Assembly (NCBI GenBank): GCA_029238935.1 | Contig: JAQZBN010000023.1 | Span: 1 to 51,407 of the forward strand | From: Herbinix sp. | GTDB lineage: Bacteria > Bacillota > Clostridia > Lachnospirales > Lachnospiraceae | DNA: 51,407 bases | Reading direction: 5' to 3' | In this document: piece by piece, positions 16,649-26,395 of the stretch | Numbering within the stretch: the first letter of the stretch is position 1 | Layout of the letters: every line of letters starts with the position of its first letter | Position numbers and translations under genes: made by a program | The notes under the pieces: model-generated | The model's input: the letters and a program-made list of their open reading frames with translations, nothing else | What the model was told of the DNA's origin: nothing | The model's database searches: none

Positions 16649-17800
16649 TTACTGTTTTGCATATGCGGTTGTTCGATTAATAATAAGGTTTGGCTTTATA
16701 ACAATCTGATCATCGATTTGGAAATCATCTCTGTTTAAAAGAAGGTTCTTCATCAGCATACCGGCTTTGGCACCAATGGTATATTCGTTTTGATCTATAT
16801 AGGTAAATGGATTGGAATTATAGATCGTATTTGTTATTGGCGTATCGTAGGAGACCAACGATTTATCTTCCGGTATACGTACATTTCTCTTCATGAAAAA
16901 ATCATATAACGACATAGCTGCTGGGGAGTCCGTTACGATGATACCGGTGTATTTTGGATCAAGTAACTTCGCCTCGGTTTCTACCCTTTCATCCTCACTA
17001 TTTAATTTCTTGAGAATGCTGGGAATTATATTTTCTTCGTTGATCGGAAGCTTGCGGCGAGCAAGCTCATTTTTATATCCTTGGACACGTTCTTTCACCG
17101 AAAAGGTTTCTAAACCTGAACCGCAGCAAATTAAAATATTTTTGTGTCCTAGATCGCATAAGTGAGAAGTTGCCAGTTGTCCCCCATAAACATTGTCAGA
17201 AATTACGTGGGGAGAACTAATGCCGGGTAGACATCGATCGATGAGGACAAAAGGAAATTTATTAACTTTCATTTCTAGTATTTTTACATTGTAGTTCTCC
17301 TGATCGACAGGGAACAGCAATATTCCATCGATATTCATTTTTAGCATATAGTCTATGACATATTCTTCGAAGGCTTGATCTCCACTATAGGAGATATTTA
17401 GATGAAAATTTGTCTCATTATAAAAACAGCTTGAAATTCCGTGGATTATATTAACTGCAAAAAGGTCCCGAATGGAAGGCATGATAACGCCAATGGAATA
17501 CTTTTTTGTTATGGTCTCGGAAGGATGCCGTGGGTTAACTGGTGGAAGTTTTTCGGAGAATGTTGGTAAGCTGGAAAGAGCAAGATTTTTATTAATAAAA
17601 GAGCCTCTCCTCGGATATCGCTTAATGATATTCTTATCTTTCAACTCGTTAAGAGCAGCAGAGACAGTAATCCTGCTGACTTGATATTTTTCCATTAATT
17701 CAAGTTCGGTAGGAATTTTATCTCCCGGCTTTAATCGCTTCGAGGATAATTCGTTTAATATATCATTTTGGATTAGCTGGCTTAAGGTATTTCTTTTCAT
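16649..17800 (-). CDS. GntR-HTH / LacI-sensor transcriptional regulator (AraR type)
   Basis: 383 residues. The N-terminal 70 are a GntR winged helix (KPGDKIPTELELMEKYQVSR, ITVSAALNELKDKNIIKRY, RGSF). Residues about 85-380 are a LacI-type periplasmic-binding fold (SIGVIMPS, DGILLFPVD, FPFVLIDR, GHKNILICCGS, GIIVTDSPAAMSLYDFF). This combination is that of AraR-like sugar repressors. It diverges from the long transport operon and is read toward the dehydrogenases, so it is the likely repressor of the transport operon and perhaps of itself. The start follows AAGGAGATG. The ligand would be an imported or processed sugar. Confidence 0.9.
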   Translation of the reverse strand: MKRNTLSQLIQNDILNELSSKRLKPGDKIPTELELMEKYQVSRITVSAALNELKDKNIIKRYPRRGSFINKNLALSSLPTFSEKLPPVNPRHPSETITKKYSIGVIMPSIRDLFAVNIIHGISSCFYNETNFHLNISYSGDQAFEEYVIDYMLKMNIDGILLFPVDQENYNVKILEMKVNKFPFVLIDRCLPGISSPHVISDNVYGGQLATSHLCDLGHKNILICCGSGLETFSVKERVQGYKNELARRKLPINEENIIPSILKKLNSEDERVETEAKLLDPKYTGIIVTDSPAAMSLYDFFMKRNVRIPEDKSLVSYDTPITNTIYNSNPFTYIDQNEYTIGAKAGMLMKNLLLNRDDFQIDDQIVIKPNLIINRTTAYAKQ

Positions 17801-17951
17801 AGACTACATCTCCTTGCAGATTAAAAATAGTAATCATCGTATCCGATGTTATCTCAGATTGATGATAAGGGTGTGAAATATTCAGTACCGCAGAGAAAGC
17901 TAGCCTTTCCACTGGCTATATGAATAAGTCAATTAATAGCATTATTTTATC

Positions 17952-17980
17952 ATTATATAACAAATTGCATGGGAAGACAA
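17952..17980 (-). promoter_or_regulatory. Promoter of the GntR/LacI regulator
   Basis: On the minus strand TTGTCT (17975-17980) and TATAAT (17952-17957) with 17 nt between them, about 150 nt before the start codon. A small palindrome CATCG-TATC-CGATG (17835-17848) lies in the leader and might be an operator. Confidence 0.55.
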
Positions 17981-18262
17981 GAAATAGCGTAAAGAAATTA
18001 TTTTGAAGTAATATTAAATTGAACTTTTTAGCTTCGGGTTTTTAGCTACAAGGAGGAGATAAAACAGGTAGAGAAGTATGTATTTATATGACTTTGCGAA
18101 GATGTACTTACTTTTTCGATATCGAAGTTAATCCGTAGGATAGATAGAAGATAATCAGTAAATAATACTATTAAATATAGCAAATAAATAATATATATAT
18201 AACAAAATAGTTAAAACATAGTTATAAACCGTAAATAAAAGTAAAATTATATAAAAAGAGTA

Positions 18263-18291
18263 TTGACAATGGGTATATATGTATATATAAT
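18263..18291 (+). promoter_or_regulatory. Main promoter of the transport/GH76 operon
   Basis: Consensus TTGACA (18263-18268), 17-nt spacer, TATAAT (18286-18291). Such a perfect promoter normally needs repression, fitting the divergent AraR-type repressor. It gives an untranslated leader of about 240 nt. Confidence 0.85.
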
Positions 18292-18300
18292 GTACATTGT
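18266..18300. promoter_or_regulatory. Probable repressor operator over the promoter
   Basis: The perfect palindrome AATGTACATT (18289-18298) overlaps the -10 box and the start point. It is nested in a wider symmetry, ACAATG (18266-18271) with CATTGT (18295-18300). AraR-type operators are TTGTACGTACAA-like, and the shared TGTACA core supports binding by the adjacent regulator. Inferred. Confidence 0.55.
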
Positions 18301-18411
18301 TTGTGGGATAAAATGGAATAAAAAAGAAAATACTACAAAACTATACTAAACTACATATAATTGCAAATAATACAAATATAGCAAATGCATTTCAAATTAC
18401 TAAGTTGTTAA

Positions 18412-18508
18412 CAAATGCTGGTAAGAGATTGTAACTCTATGACCTTGTTTCGGATTTAGAGTTCACGATGTCTTTTAGCATTTGAAATAAGCCGAACTTA
18501 TATCGGCT
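18412..18508 (+). promoter_or_regulatory. Structured 5' leader RNA of the transport operon
   Basis: Outer arms CAAATGCT (18412-18419) and AGCATTTG (18477-18484) enclose AACTCTA (18433-18439) and TAGAGTT (18457-18463). A second hairpin, AGCCGA-acttata-TCGGCT (18490-18508), ends 12 nt before the GGGAGGG ribosome site. No terminator is present. It may control translation or RNA stability; I do not recognise it as a known riboswitch. Confidence 0.5.
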
Positions 18509-18537
18509 AAAAATATTATTAAAGGGAGGGTTTATGT

Positions 18538-20031
18538 ATGAAAGTTACCAAACTATTTACCGTGGCATTACTTTCAATGTCGCTGTTATTGACAGCAGCT
18601 TGCAGCGGTAACGTAAAAGAAACATCAGGAGGTGAAGGCTCCAAGGAGGATGTTACTACAACAGACGAAGACGCAAACAATGCAGATGATGCAGAGCAGG
18701 ATGCATCGGACAGTGTACCTTCGGAAACTCCGGAAGAAGTGGTAGAAGAGCAAAGCTATGATCCTAATCTCGATTTGGGTGGCTATGAGTATGTGATTGC
18801 TTGTTTTTATGGTGCAGATGTTTGGCATCCGGAAGCAGGAAAGTCTGAAATGGGCGACTTGTTGCTAGCGCGCTATAAGGAGATTGAAGAACAGAATAAT
18901 TGTACGATCAAATTTATTGACTGTACAACGGACGAATTCCTCGATGGAATTAATACCAGTGCAGCATCCGGTGTTAAATACGCAGATCAGGTACATGTGA
19001 ATATGGATATGTATCAAAAGTTAATGAGTGCTGACTATCTTGCTCCCATGAGTGAACTGCCCTACATAAATGTCGAAGATGAAAAATGGAACCAATATTA
19101 TATGGGCGTAACTACAAATAAAGAAGGAAAGCTGTTTGGATTGGATTTCTTAAGCTGGCCAAATAGAAAGCCTTTCCCGGATCAATGTGTATTCTTTAAT
19201 AAAACGCTGGTTAAGGAGCTGGGACTGAGCGATCCTTATGAAATGTATGATAAAGGGGAATGGACTTGGGAGAACTTTAGAAAGTTATTGTTAGATTCCA
19301 CCCGTGATACTAATGGTGACAATGTAAATGATATCTATGGTATTACTTGTGTTGGAAATCTGATGGAGTATGCAGCGCTTTATAGCAACGGTGCACATAC
19401 CTTTGATGTTGTGGATGGTAAGTATCAATTTGGTTTAGCGAACGATGCTGCTTATAAAGCCTTACAGTTTACTTCGGATATCAGAAATGTAGATCAGACA
19501 TTTCTTTCTTTCCCGGAAGACGCTCACTGGGGATTGCCTTTGGATACCTTTAAAGCCCATGGAACAGTATTCTTTATGCGTGATGTAATCTATTTCCAGG
19601 ATTTAAAAGATAATGAACATGAATTCGGTATGCTTCCATTCCCGAAGGGTCCAGATTTACAAGGCAATTATCCTACAGCAACATGGAATGCAGATACACA
19701 GGTTCAATCCATTCTTAAGATTGGAACCGATGTAGAAAAAGCAGCCTATATCTTTAACCGCATAACGGAACCGTTCGATGGTTATGCAGTAGGTGATTGG
19801 GAGGATTATGCTCTTCGTAATCATTTTATGAAAGATGAAAAAGCGTTTGAAATATTCAAGCAAATGTGTGCAAATTCTGTAACCGATGGATTTTCTATTT
19901 ATGGCGGTGATAATCACTGGAAAATATCACAAGCTATAAACGACACAATAAAATTAGTGAAAACTCCAGCAGAAGCAATCAACTCGGTAAAAGATGAATT
20001 ACAAACATTTTTGGATGAAAATTATAATTAA
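18538..20031 (+). CDS. Extracellular sugar-binding lipoprotein 1
   Basis: 497 residues with a lipoprotein signal (LLLTAACSGN, lipid Cys near 22) and an acidic Glu/Asp/Ser-rich linker to about residue 75. The rest is a family 1 solute-binding protein (KGEWTWENFRKLLLDSTRDTNGDNVNDIYGI, ALQFTSDIRN). The DTNGDNVNDIYG stretch resembles the calcium-type loop common in these proteins. First gene of the operon, ATG 7 nt after GGGAGGG. It would deliver an oligosaccharide to one of the two permease pairs downstream. Tryptophans in the mature part could stack on sugar rings. Confidence 0.88.
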   Translation: MKVTKLFTVALLSMSLLLTAACSGNVKETSGGEGSKEDVTTTDEDANNADDAEQDASDSVPSETPEEVVEEQSYDPNLDLGGYEYVIACFYGADVWHPEAGKSEMGDLLLARYKEIEEQNNCTIKFIDCTTDEFLDGINTSAASGVKYADQVHVNMDMYQKLMSADYLAPMSELPYINVEDEKWNQYYMGVTTNKEGKLFGLDFLSWPNRKPFPDQCVFFNKTLVKELGLSDPYEMYDKGEWTWENFRKLLLDSTRDTNGDNVNDIYGITCVGNLMEYAALYSNGAHTFDVVDGKYQFGLANDAAYKALQFTSDIRNVDQTFLSFPEDAHWGLPLDTFKAHGTVFFMRDVIYFQDLKDNEHEFGMLPFPKGPDLQGNYPTATWNADTQVQSILKIGTDVEKAAYIFNRITEPFDGYAVGDWEDYALRNHFMKDEKAFEIFKQMCANSVTDGFSIYGGDNHWKISQAINDTIKLVKTPAEAINSVKDELQTFLDENYN

Positions 20032-20123
20032 TACGGGAAGATAGCCGTATATTCATGATTGCAGACGGGCAAATTGATATTCAATTTGCCCGAACTGTAA
20101 TGTAGATGGAGGGGAGATTTTCT

Positions 20124-23021
20124 TTGAAAGATATGAAGATTTTTACGAAAAATCGTATTATAGGGTTCCTTCTGATACTGGTTTTAATCAATTCTATGAT
20201 TAAAGTTACATATGCAGACAATATCAACAGCCAGGAACTTGAGGCTGCCACCGATCAAAGTGATAATGATGTAGAAAAGGACGATAATCTCTTTTTCATT
20301 GAAAAGACATATGCCCAGTATTTATCTGAGCATGAAGAGACAAATGAAGCATCAAAAATAAGTATTGATATCGTTAAATACAGCGATTCCGCATCTACAG
20401 ATATCCTTCAAAATCAGTATGGCATGAATGGAGAATGTATCCTTACAGAAGAGGGAGGATTTGTTACTTATCAGGTAAATGTGGAACAAAGCGGATATTA
20501 TGCATTGCAGATGGAGTATTTCCCCATTGCATCAAAAAAAATAGATATTGAAAAAGAAGTACAGATTAATGGTGAGCTTCCGTATTTTGAAGCAAGAGAC
20601 TTAATTCTTAACAGAAACTGGACGGATGAATGTTCCGTTCGTGAAAACTATGATCAAAATGGTAATGAGATGAGTCCGAAGCAGATTGAAATCTTCGATT
20701 GGATTACAGATACCTTAAAGGATGGTGGTGGATACTATTCCGATCCGATGCTTTTTTATTTGGAGAAAGGATTACAGGAAATTAAAATCGTATCCCTAAG
20801 AGAGAGTGCAGCAGTTCGTAAAATGGAATTAATACCGAAGAATATTTTAAATTCATATAATGATGTTCTGAAGTCGTATGAATCAGAAGTATCTGATCAT
20901 TCGAAAAAAAGTGAGCTGGTATGCTTATTGGAAGCGGAAGAGCCAACCAAAAAATCATCTCCTATGCTTACGCCTACCTACGACCGTTCCTCCCCTTTCA
21001 CCTCCCCTTATAACACAAAAGTCCTTGTCCTTAATATGATTGGCGGTACCCGCTATAAGATACCGGGACAATGGTTGGAGTATGAGATAGATATACCGGA
21101 AGATGGTTTATATAAAATCGGATTTCGTGCAAGGCAAAATACCTTAAGTGGTGCTTATTCCTCGAGAAAGTTGATGATTGATGGAAAAGTTCCTTTTTCT
21201 GAAGCTGAGAATATTCGCTTTGATTATTCGACTTCATGGCAGATGATATCTCCGCAATATGAAGGAAAGGACTGCTTGTTTCATTTGACGGCAGGCAAGC
21301 ATACCCTTCGCCTGGAAGCAACACTCGGTGACATGACAAAATATCTGGAGACAGTAGAAAGCAGTTTAACCAAGTTGAATAAGGCTTATCGGCAGATTTT
21401 AACTATAACAGGGCCAACACCGGATTTATATCGTGATTACTACTTTACTCAGGAAATACCTGAGGTATTTTCTTGTTTTGAAGAACAACAACAAATCTTA
21501 GCACAAGTTCGAACTGATCTCATCGATAGTATTGGCTATCGTGGGGAAAATCTAGCGATCTTTACTAAGTTAGACTTTTTATTTAACAAAGTTTTAAAAG
21601 AGCCTGCCAGTTTAGTAAAACAACTGGATAATTTAGAAACATACATCGGAGCTTTGGGAACATGGGACCTGATCGCCAGGGAACAACCCCTGGATTTGGA
21701 TGTTATCTACATAGGCGAGGAGAATTATTCCTTCCCTAAGGCAGAAGCCGGTTTCTTTCGAAAGTTAGGTCATGAGTTTAAAATGTTTTTGAATTCCTTC
21801 TTCACGGATTTTAATTCTATTCAGAGTGGAAATGAAAGTGATGAGAAAAGTATTACAGTATGGACTTCCGCTTCAAGGGATTACGTAAACATATTAAGGC
21901 GAATCATTGATGATGACTTTACACCCAAGACAGGAATTGTGGTTAATCTTCAATTGGTGGCACCGGGAGCTTTGCTTCCGTCAGTACTAGCGCAAATCGG
22001 ACCGGATGTGGCGCTTTCTGTTAGCTCCAGTGATGTTATGAATTTTGCTGCACGAGGAGCTATTGCTGATTTAAGCGGGTTTCCTGACATTGAGGAGGTA
22101 AAAGGAAGATTTAAGCCAAGTGCGATCGTACCTATGGCTTATAACAATGGATTTTATGGACTTCCGGAAACGCAGACCTTTCCTGTGATGTTTTACCGCA
22201 AGGATGTTCTGGCTGAGATGGGACTTTCCGTACCAAAGACCTGGGATGATGTATACATTGCATTACGAGAAATTCAGAAGAGAAATATGACGTTCGGGCT
22301 GAAAACAGGTATGAGCTCGTATAGTATGTTCTTATTTCAAATGGGCGGCGGATTTTATAAAGAAAACAACCGATTTTCCAACGTGGCTTCCGATCTTAAT
22401 GTATCAGCTCTCAGAATGCAGACGGATATGTTTATTTCTTATCAACTGCCGCAAAAATATGATTTTGCAAACCGTTTTCGAACCGGTGAGATGCCCATAG
22501 GAATAGAGGACTATACAACCTATAATCTTTTGAGCGTATTTGCACCGGAGATAAAAGGTCTCTGGGGGTTTGCAGAAGTGCCGGGGGTATTGCGTGAAGA
22601 CGGAACAGTAAATCACAGTGCATCTTCCGCCGTTACTGCATCAGTAATAATGTCGGATACCAAAGTGCCGGAATTGGCTTATGATTTTATCAGTTGGCTT
22701 ACCAGTACAGATACTCAAATTCAGTATGGTCGAGAAGCTGAGACAATTTTGGGTACAGCAGGCCGTTATAATAGCGCAAATGTGGAAGCGGTAAAAGGCT
22801 TGGCATGGCATAGCCATGAACTCAAAATTCTGGAAAGCCAATGGGATCAAATTCAGGGTATACCTGAAGTCCCGGGAGGCTATTATACAGGTCGTTATAT
22901 GGACTTTGCCTTTCGTGATGTAGTCTTGCAGGGGCAGTTGCCAAGAGAAGTTATGATGGAATATGAGGATATTATCAATGAAGAGATGAGTTATAAGAGA
23001 CTCGAGTTCGGACTTGATTGA
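20124..23021 (+). CDS. Sugar-binding protein fused to two carbohydrate-binding-like domains
   Basis: 965 residues from the TTG at 20124, 7 nt after GGAGGGGAG; the ATG at 20106 overlaps the ribosome site. A signal peptide covers residues 1-32, with no lipobox Cys. Two jelly-roll, CBM6/35-like regions follow: about 90-250 (GGFVTYQVNVEQSGYYALQM) and about 275-415 (LLEAEEPTKKS, PGQWLEYEIDIPEDGLYKIG). After a helical part comes a family 1 solute-binding domain (about 570-930; ITVWTSASRDYVNILRR, LGLSVPKTWDD-like segment, MGGGFYKEN). Usual binding proteins have about 430 residues, so this one is more than double. It probably grips glycan and feeds a permease pair from outside the membrane. Confidence 0.85.
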   Translation: MKDMKIFTKNRIIGFLLILVLINSMIKVTYADNINSQELEAATDQSDNDVEKDDNLFFIEKTYAQYLSEHEETNEASKISIDIVKYSDSASTDILQNQYGMNGECILTEEGGFVTYQVNVEQSGYYALQMEYFPIASKKIDIEKEVQINGELPYFEARDLILNRNWTDECSVRENYDQNGNEMSPKQIEIFDWITDTLKDGGGYYSDPMLFYLEKGLQEIKIVSLRESAAVRKMELIPKNILNSYNDVLKSYESEVSDHSKKSELVCLLEAEEPTKKSSPMLTPTYDRSSPFTSPYNTKVLVLNMIGGTRYKIPGQWLEYEIDIPEDGLYKIGFRARQNTLSGAYSSRKLMIDGKVPFSEAENIRFDYSTSWQMISPQYEGKDCLFHLTAGKHTLRLEATLGDMTKYLETVESSLTKLNKAYRQILTITGPTPDLYRDYYFTQEIPEVFSCFEEQQQILAQVRTDLIDSIGYRGENLAIFTKLDFLFNKVLKEPASLVKQLDNLETYIGALGTWDLIAREQPLDLDVIYIGEENYSFPKAEAGFFRKLGHEFKMFLNSFFTDFNSIQSGNESDEKSITVWTSASRDYVNILRRIIDDDFTPKTGIVVNLQLVAPGALLPSVLAQIGPDVALSVSSSDVMNFAARGAIADLSGFPDIEEVKGRFKPSAIVPMAYNNGFYGLPETQTFPVMFYRKDVLAEMGLSVPKTWDDVYIALREIQKRNMTFGLKTGMSSYSMFLFQMGGGFYKENNRFSNVASDLNVSALRMQTDMFISYQLPQKYDFANRFRTGEMPIGIEDYTTYNLLSVFAPEIKGLWGFAEVPGVLREDGTVNHSASSAVTASVIMSDTKVPELAYDFISWLTSTDTQIQYGREAETILGTAGRYNSANVEAVKGLAWHSHELKILESQWDQIQGIPEVPGGYYTGRYMDFAFRDVVLQGQLPREVMMEYEDIINEEMSYKRLEFGLD

Positions 23022-23041
23022 TCATATAGAATAGGAGTTAG

Positions 23042-23929
23042 GTGAAGAAAATGTTAAAAGCCAGTAGAAAGAATATATGTATTTTTATTGCTCCATATAT
23101 GATTATATTTACATTGTTTACAGTATTGCCGGTTGTTGTTTCCATCGGTTTTAGTTTTACAAACTTTAATATGATACAGTTACCAAAGTTTGTTGGTTTT
23201 GCAAATTATATTCGTCTCTTTGTCAATGATGATTTATTTTTTACTGCACTACAGAACACCTTATTCTTTGCAGTGATTACTGGTCCGGTCGGGTATATAC
23301 TGTGTTTTACATTTGCCTGGTTCATTAATCAATTACCAGTAAGATTACGTGCATTTCTTACTCTTTTATTTTATGCACCTTCCATTGCGGGAAGCTCATT
23401 TATGATCTGGCTGCTTGCCTTCAGTGAAGATTCCTACGGATTTATCAACGCTTTTCTACTAAACTACGGTATCATCGATAAACCTATTCTGTGGCTTACC
23501 GATGTTAATCATATGAAGACCGTTGCAATTATCGTTGTGTTGTGGCAAAGCTTAGGTGCTAGCTTTCTCGCATTCATTGCAGGATTACAAAACGTAGATA
23601 AATCATTGTATGAAGCTGGCATGATGGATGGTATTAAGAACCGGTGGCAGGAGTTATACTACATCACTTTACCGGTGATGCGCCCGCAGCTGATGTTTGG
23701 AGCGGTTATGAGTATTACCGGTTCCTTTGGTATCGGCTCAGTGCTAACGGGCTTATTTGGCAATCCGAGTACGGGATACGAAACTTATACCATTGTACAT
23801 CATTTGGAAGATTACGGAGGAACCCGCTTTATGATGGGATATGCTTCTGCGATCGCAACTATCCTATTCCTGATCATGATCGGAAGTAATAAGCTCATAC
23901 AGCGCTTATTAAGAAGAATAGGAACATGA
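23042..23929 (+). CDS. ABC sugar transporter permease 1a (MalF type)
   Basis: 295 residues, six predicted membrane helices. The ATPase-contact EAA loop reads EAGMMDGIKNRWQELYYITL (about 193-212). The N-terminal IAPYMIIFTLFTVLPVVVSI segment is typical of the MalF/UgpA group. GTG at 23042 has AGGAG 4 nt before; the ATG at 23051 is an alternative. It pairs with the next gene as one importer channel. No ATPase is encoded in the locus, so a shared MsmK-like ATPase is expected elsewhere. Confidence 0.9.
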   Translation: MKKMLKASRKNICIFIAPYMIIFTLFTVLPVVVSIGFSFTNFNMIQLPKFVGFANYIRLFVNDDLFFTALQNTLFFAVITGPVGYILCFTFAWFINQLPVRLRAFLTLLFYAPSIAGSSFMIWLLAFSEDSYGFINAFLLNYGIIDKPILWLTDVNHMKTVAIIVVLWQSLGASFLAFIAGLQNVDKSLYEAGMMDGIKNRWQELYYITLPVMRPQLMFGAVMSITGSFGIGSVLTGLFGNPSTGYETYTIVHHLEDYGGTRFMMGYASAIATILFLIMIGSNKLIQRLLRRIGT

Positions 23930-23970
23930 TCAGAAATATTCGTGATACAAAATGAAGAAAGGTGTGGCAT

Positions 23971-24861
23971 ATGGATGTTGTTAGCATGAAAAAAAGGAAA
24001 ATAAGATTGTGGCCTAAAAAGAGACTGAGCAATCGTTCCAGATCAGTGGATGCCATAATATTTTTGTTTTTAGGGATTGGTGCATTATTTATGGGTTTAC
24101 CTCTGGTCTATTCGATTACCTTATCATTAAAACCGTTGGATGAACTATGGGTATTTCCGCCCACTTTATTTCCTAAAAATCTTACATTAAAGAATTACTC
24201 GGATCTGTTTACGATAATGTCAAACTCACTAGTACCGTTTTCAAAATACATATTTAATACCGTTTTTATTACCGGAATAGGAACCTTGCTACATGTCATA
24301 GTTGCTTCCATGTGTGCTTATGGACTTGCCAAATTTGAATTTAGGGGAAAAAATTTGCTGTTTCATATGATCGTGCTCTCCCTGATGTTTAGTGGAGCGG
24401 TTACCAGTATTCCTAATTTTATGATTATGCGTTATTTAGGACTCATTGATTCTCAATTCTCCATCATTATACCGGCCATCGGTTCTACACTGGGTCTTTA
24501 CCTGATGAAACAGTTTATGGAGCAACTTCCGGATTCCATATTAGAAGCGGCCCGGGTAGAAGGTGCAACGGAAGTAAAACTGTTTTTGAGAATTGTTATG
24601 CCTATGGTAAAACCGGCATGGCTTACTTTGGTTGTTTTTTCAGTCCAATCGTTATGGAACATAGGACAGAGTATTTTTATTTATCGAGAGGAACAAAAGC
24701 CCTTAGGATATGCCCTTTCACAAATTACTTCAGCAGGCATAGCCCGTGCCGGTGTTGGGGCTGCGGTTATCGTAGTTATGATGTCTGTTCCGATCATTAC
24801 TTTTATCATAACACAAAGCGGCATCATAGAAACGATGAGTTCTTCCGGGTTGAAAGAGTAG
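23971..24861 (+). CDS. ABC sugar transporter permease 1b (MalG type)
   Basis: 296 residues from the ATG at 23971, 8 nt after AAAGG. Six membrane helices; the EAA loop is EAARVEGATEVKLFLRIVMP (about 190-209), typical of the MalG/UgpE group. Partner of the preceding permease. The next gene begins 4 nt after its stop, indicating tight operon coupling. Confidence 0.9.
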   Translation: MDVVSMKKRKIRLWPKKRLSNRSRSVDAIIFLFLGIGALFMGLPLVYSITLSLKPLDELWVFPPTLFPKNLTLKNYSDLFTIMSNSLVPFSKYIFNTVFITGIGTLLHVIVASMCAYGLAKFEFRGKNLLFHMIVLSLMFSGAVTSIPNFMIMRYLGLIDSQFSIIIPAIGSTLGLYLMKQFMEQLPDSILEAARVEGATEVKLFLRIVMPMVKPAWLTLVVFSVQSLWNIGQSIFIYREEQKPLGYALSQITSAGIARAGVGAAVIVVMMSVPIITFIITQSGIIETMSSSGLKE

Positions 24862-24865
24862 GTGA

Positions 24866-26395
24866 ATGAATGTGAAGAGAAAACTATTGAGTATTTTGAT
24901 GATTTTAGTATCAGTTTTTTTACTTTCTCCAAAACCGGTAGATGCAGTCGAAGAAAATTCGGAACGAAATAGCTCTTATATTTATACGCCTTATCGTAGT
25001 GCTGTACCCAGTCCTTCGGCTTATACCTTACATAAGGCCATTGGGAACAGTGAACTGGGGATTTCTGAGGATATTTCGCCTGTAGATGTGTATGCTACAG
25101 AGGATTATCTATATATGGTGTGTATAAAAACAAACGCGGTTTATGTTCTGGATAAAAATTTTTCACCTGTTCTTAAAATCCGAGAAATACAGGGGGATTT
25201 AATCGGTCCAAACACTCTAAATGCGCCGGAAGGAGTATTCGTAGATGAGATGGGAAACATTTATATTGCAGATACGCAAAATCGACGCATTCTTCTGCTG
25301 GATAAGGAAGGGAACTTAATTCATGAGTACATAGACATGCAAATTCAGGTACTTGGCGAAAAGGTTGATTTTTATCCCACCAAGCTTGTTGTGGATCGAG
25401 CAAAAAGAATTTATGTCATAGGAAAAAATATCAATCGAGGAATTATTGAATTAAGTAAAGATGGGGAATTTACAACCTTTATTGGTGCTCCAAAGGTGAA
25501 AGCGAATCTGGTTGACTATATGAAGCGTATTTTTATGACGGATGAGCAAATTATGCGAATGGAGAAATTTATACCGACCGAATACAACAACATAGCAATG
25601 GATACCTCGGGTTTTCTTTATGGAACCATTGGTTCCGTTGATATGGATGCGGTCATGGAAGCGTCTTACAGCGATTCAGGTAGTACGGCGGATAATGCAA
25701 AGCCGGTAGTGAAATTAAGCCCTGCCGGAGAAGATATTTTGTTTCGCCGAGGGAATGTACCTGTGATTGGTGAATTAAACTTTTCCTATGGTGATCACTC
25801 CTATTGCGTAGATGTTGCTGTTCGGGCAGATGGTATTTATTCCATATTGGATCAACGTCATGGCCGAATATTTACGTACGATATGTATGGTAACTTATTA
25901 TATGTATTCGGTGGTCTGGGGCAGCAATACGGAAGTTTTTCCAGTCCGTCTTCCCTGTGTTACTTTAATGAACATCTAGTTGTAGCTGATCAAATATCCG
26001 GTAAAATCAATGCCTTTGAAGTTACGGAATACGGGGATTATTTAAATAGTGCTGTTAAATTGGATTATGACGGAAAATATGAAAAAGCAGCCTCCCTTTG
26101 GTTGGATCTTGCTAAGAAAAATTCCAATTTATATTTAGCATATACGGGCATTGGAAAGATGTATTACCGAGACAAGGATTATGAAATGGCAATGAAGTAT
26201 TTTAAAGCGGCGAAAGATACCTATTATTATGATAAGTCAAAAGAAAAACTGCGAAAAGAAGCAATCACCAAGTATTTTCCGGCTTTTGCTGTTGGCGCGG
26301 TACTTATCATTGTGATTTTGAATGGATTCAGGATAAGAAAAGGGGTGAAAGGGTATGCCAAAGGAAATAAATTTAAAAAAGTCAACAATAAATGA
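24866..26395 (+). CDS. Surface NHL-repeat protein with TPR and C-terminal membrane anchor
   Basis: 509 residues. A signal peptide covers 1-27 (LLSILMILVSVFLLSPKPVDA). Beta-propeller NHL-type repeats run about 60-380 (APEGVFVDEMGNIYIADTQN, RILLLDKEGN, GIYSILDQRHGRIFTYD). Two TPR-like units follow near 390-455 (YEKAASLWLDLAKKNSNLYL, KMYYRDKDYEMAMKYFKAAK). A membrane helix at about 472-490 and a basic tail anchor it. The start could be ATG 24866 or GTG 24872. No enzymatic motif is seen; it may be a scaffold for sugar-binding or hydrolytic partners outside the membrane. Confidence 0.82.
   Translation: MNVKRKLLSILMILVSVFLLSPKPVDAVEENSERNSSYIYTPYRSAVPSPSAYTLHKAIGNSELGISEDISPVDVYATEDYLYMVCIKTNAVYVLDKNFSPVLKIREIQGDLIGPNTLNAPEGVFVDEMGNIYIADTQNRRILLLDKEGNLIHEYIDMQIQVLGEKVDFYPTKLVVDRAKRIYVIGKNINRGIIELSKDGEFTTFIGAPKVKANLVDYMKRIFMTDEQIMRMEKFIPTEYNNIAMDTSGFLYGTIGSVDMDAVMEASYSDSGSTADNAKPVVKLSPAGEDILFRRGNVPVIGELNFSYGDHSYCVDVAVRADGIYSILDQRHGRIFTYDMYGNLLYVFGGLGQQYGSFSSPSSLCYFNEHLVVADQISGKINAFEVTEYGDYLNSAVKLDYDGKYEKAASLWLDLAKKNSNLYLAYTGIGKMYYRDKDYEMAMKYFKAAKDTYYYDKSKEKLRKEAITKYFPAFAVGAVLIIVILNGFRIRKGVKGYAKGNKFKKVNNK

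Noticed and set aside
18361..18420. CRISPR-like repetition of CAAAT/GCAAATGCATTT in the operon leader
   Set aside because: The units are short, irregular and AT-rich; no repeat-spacer periodicity.
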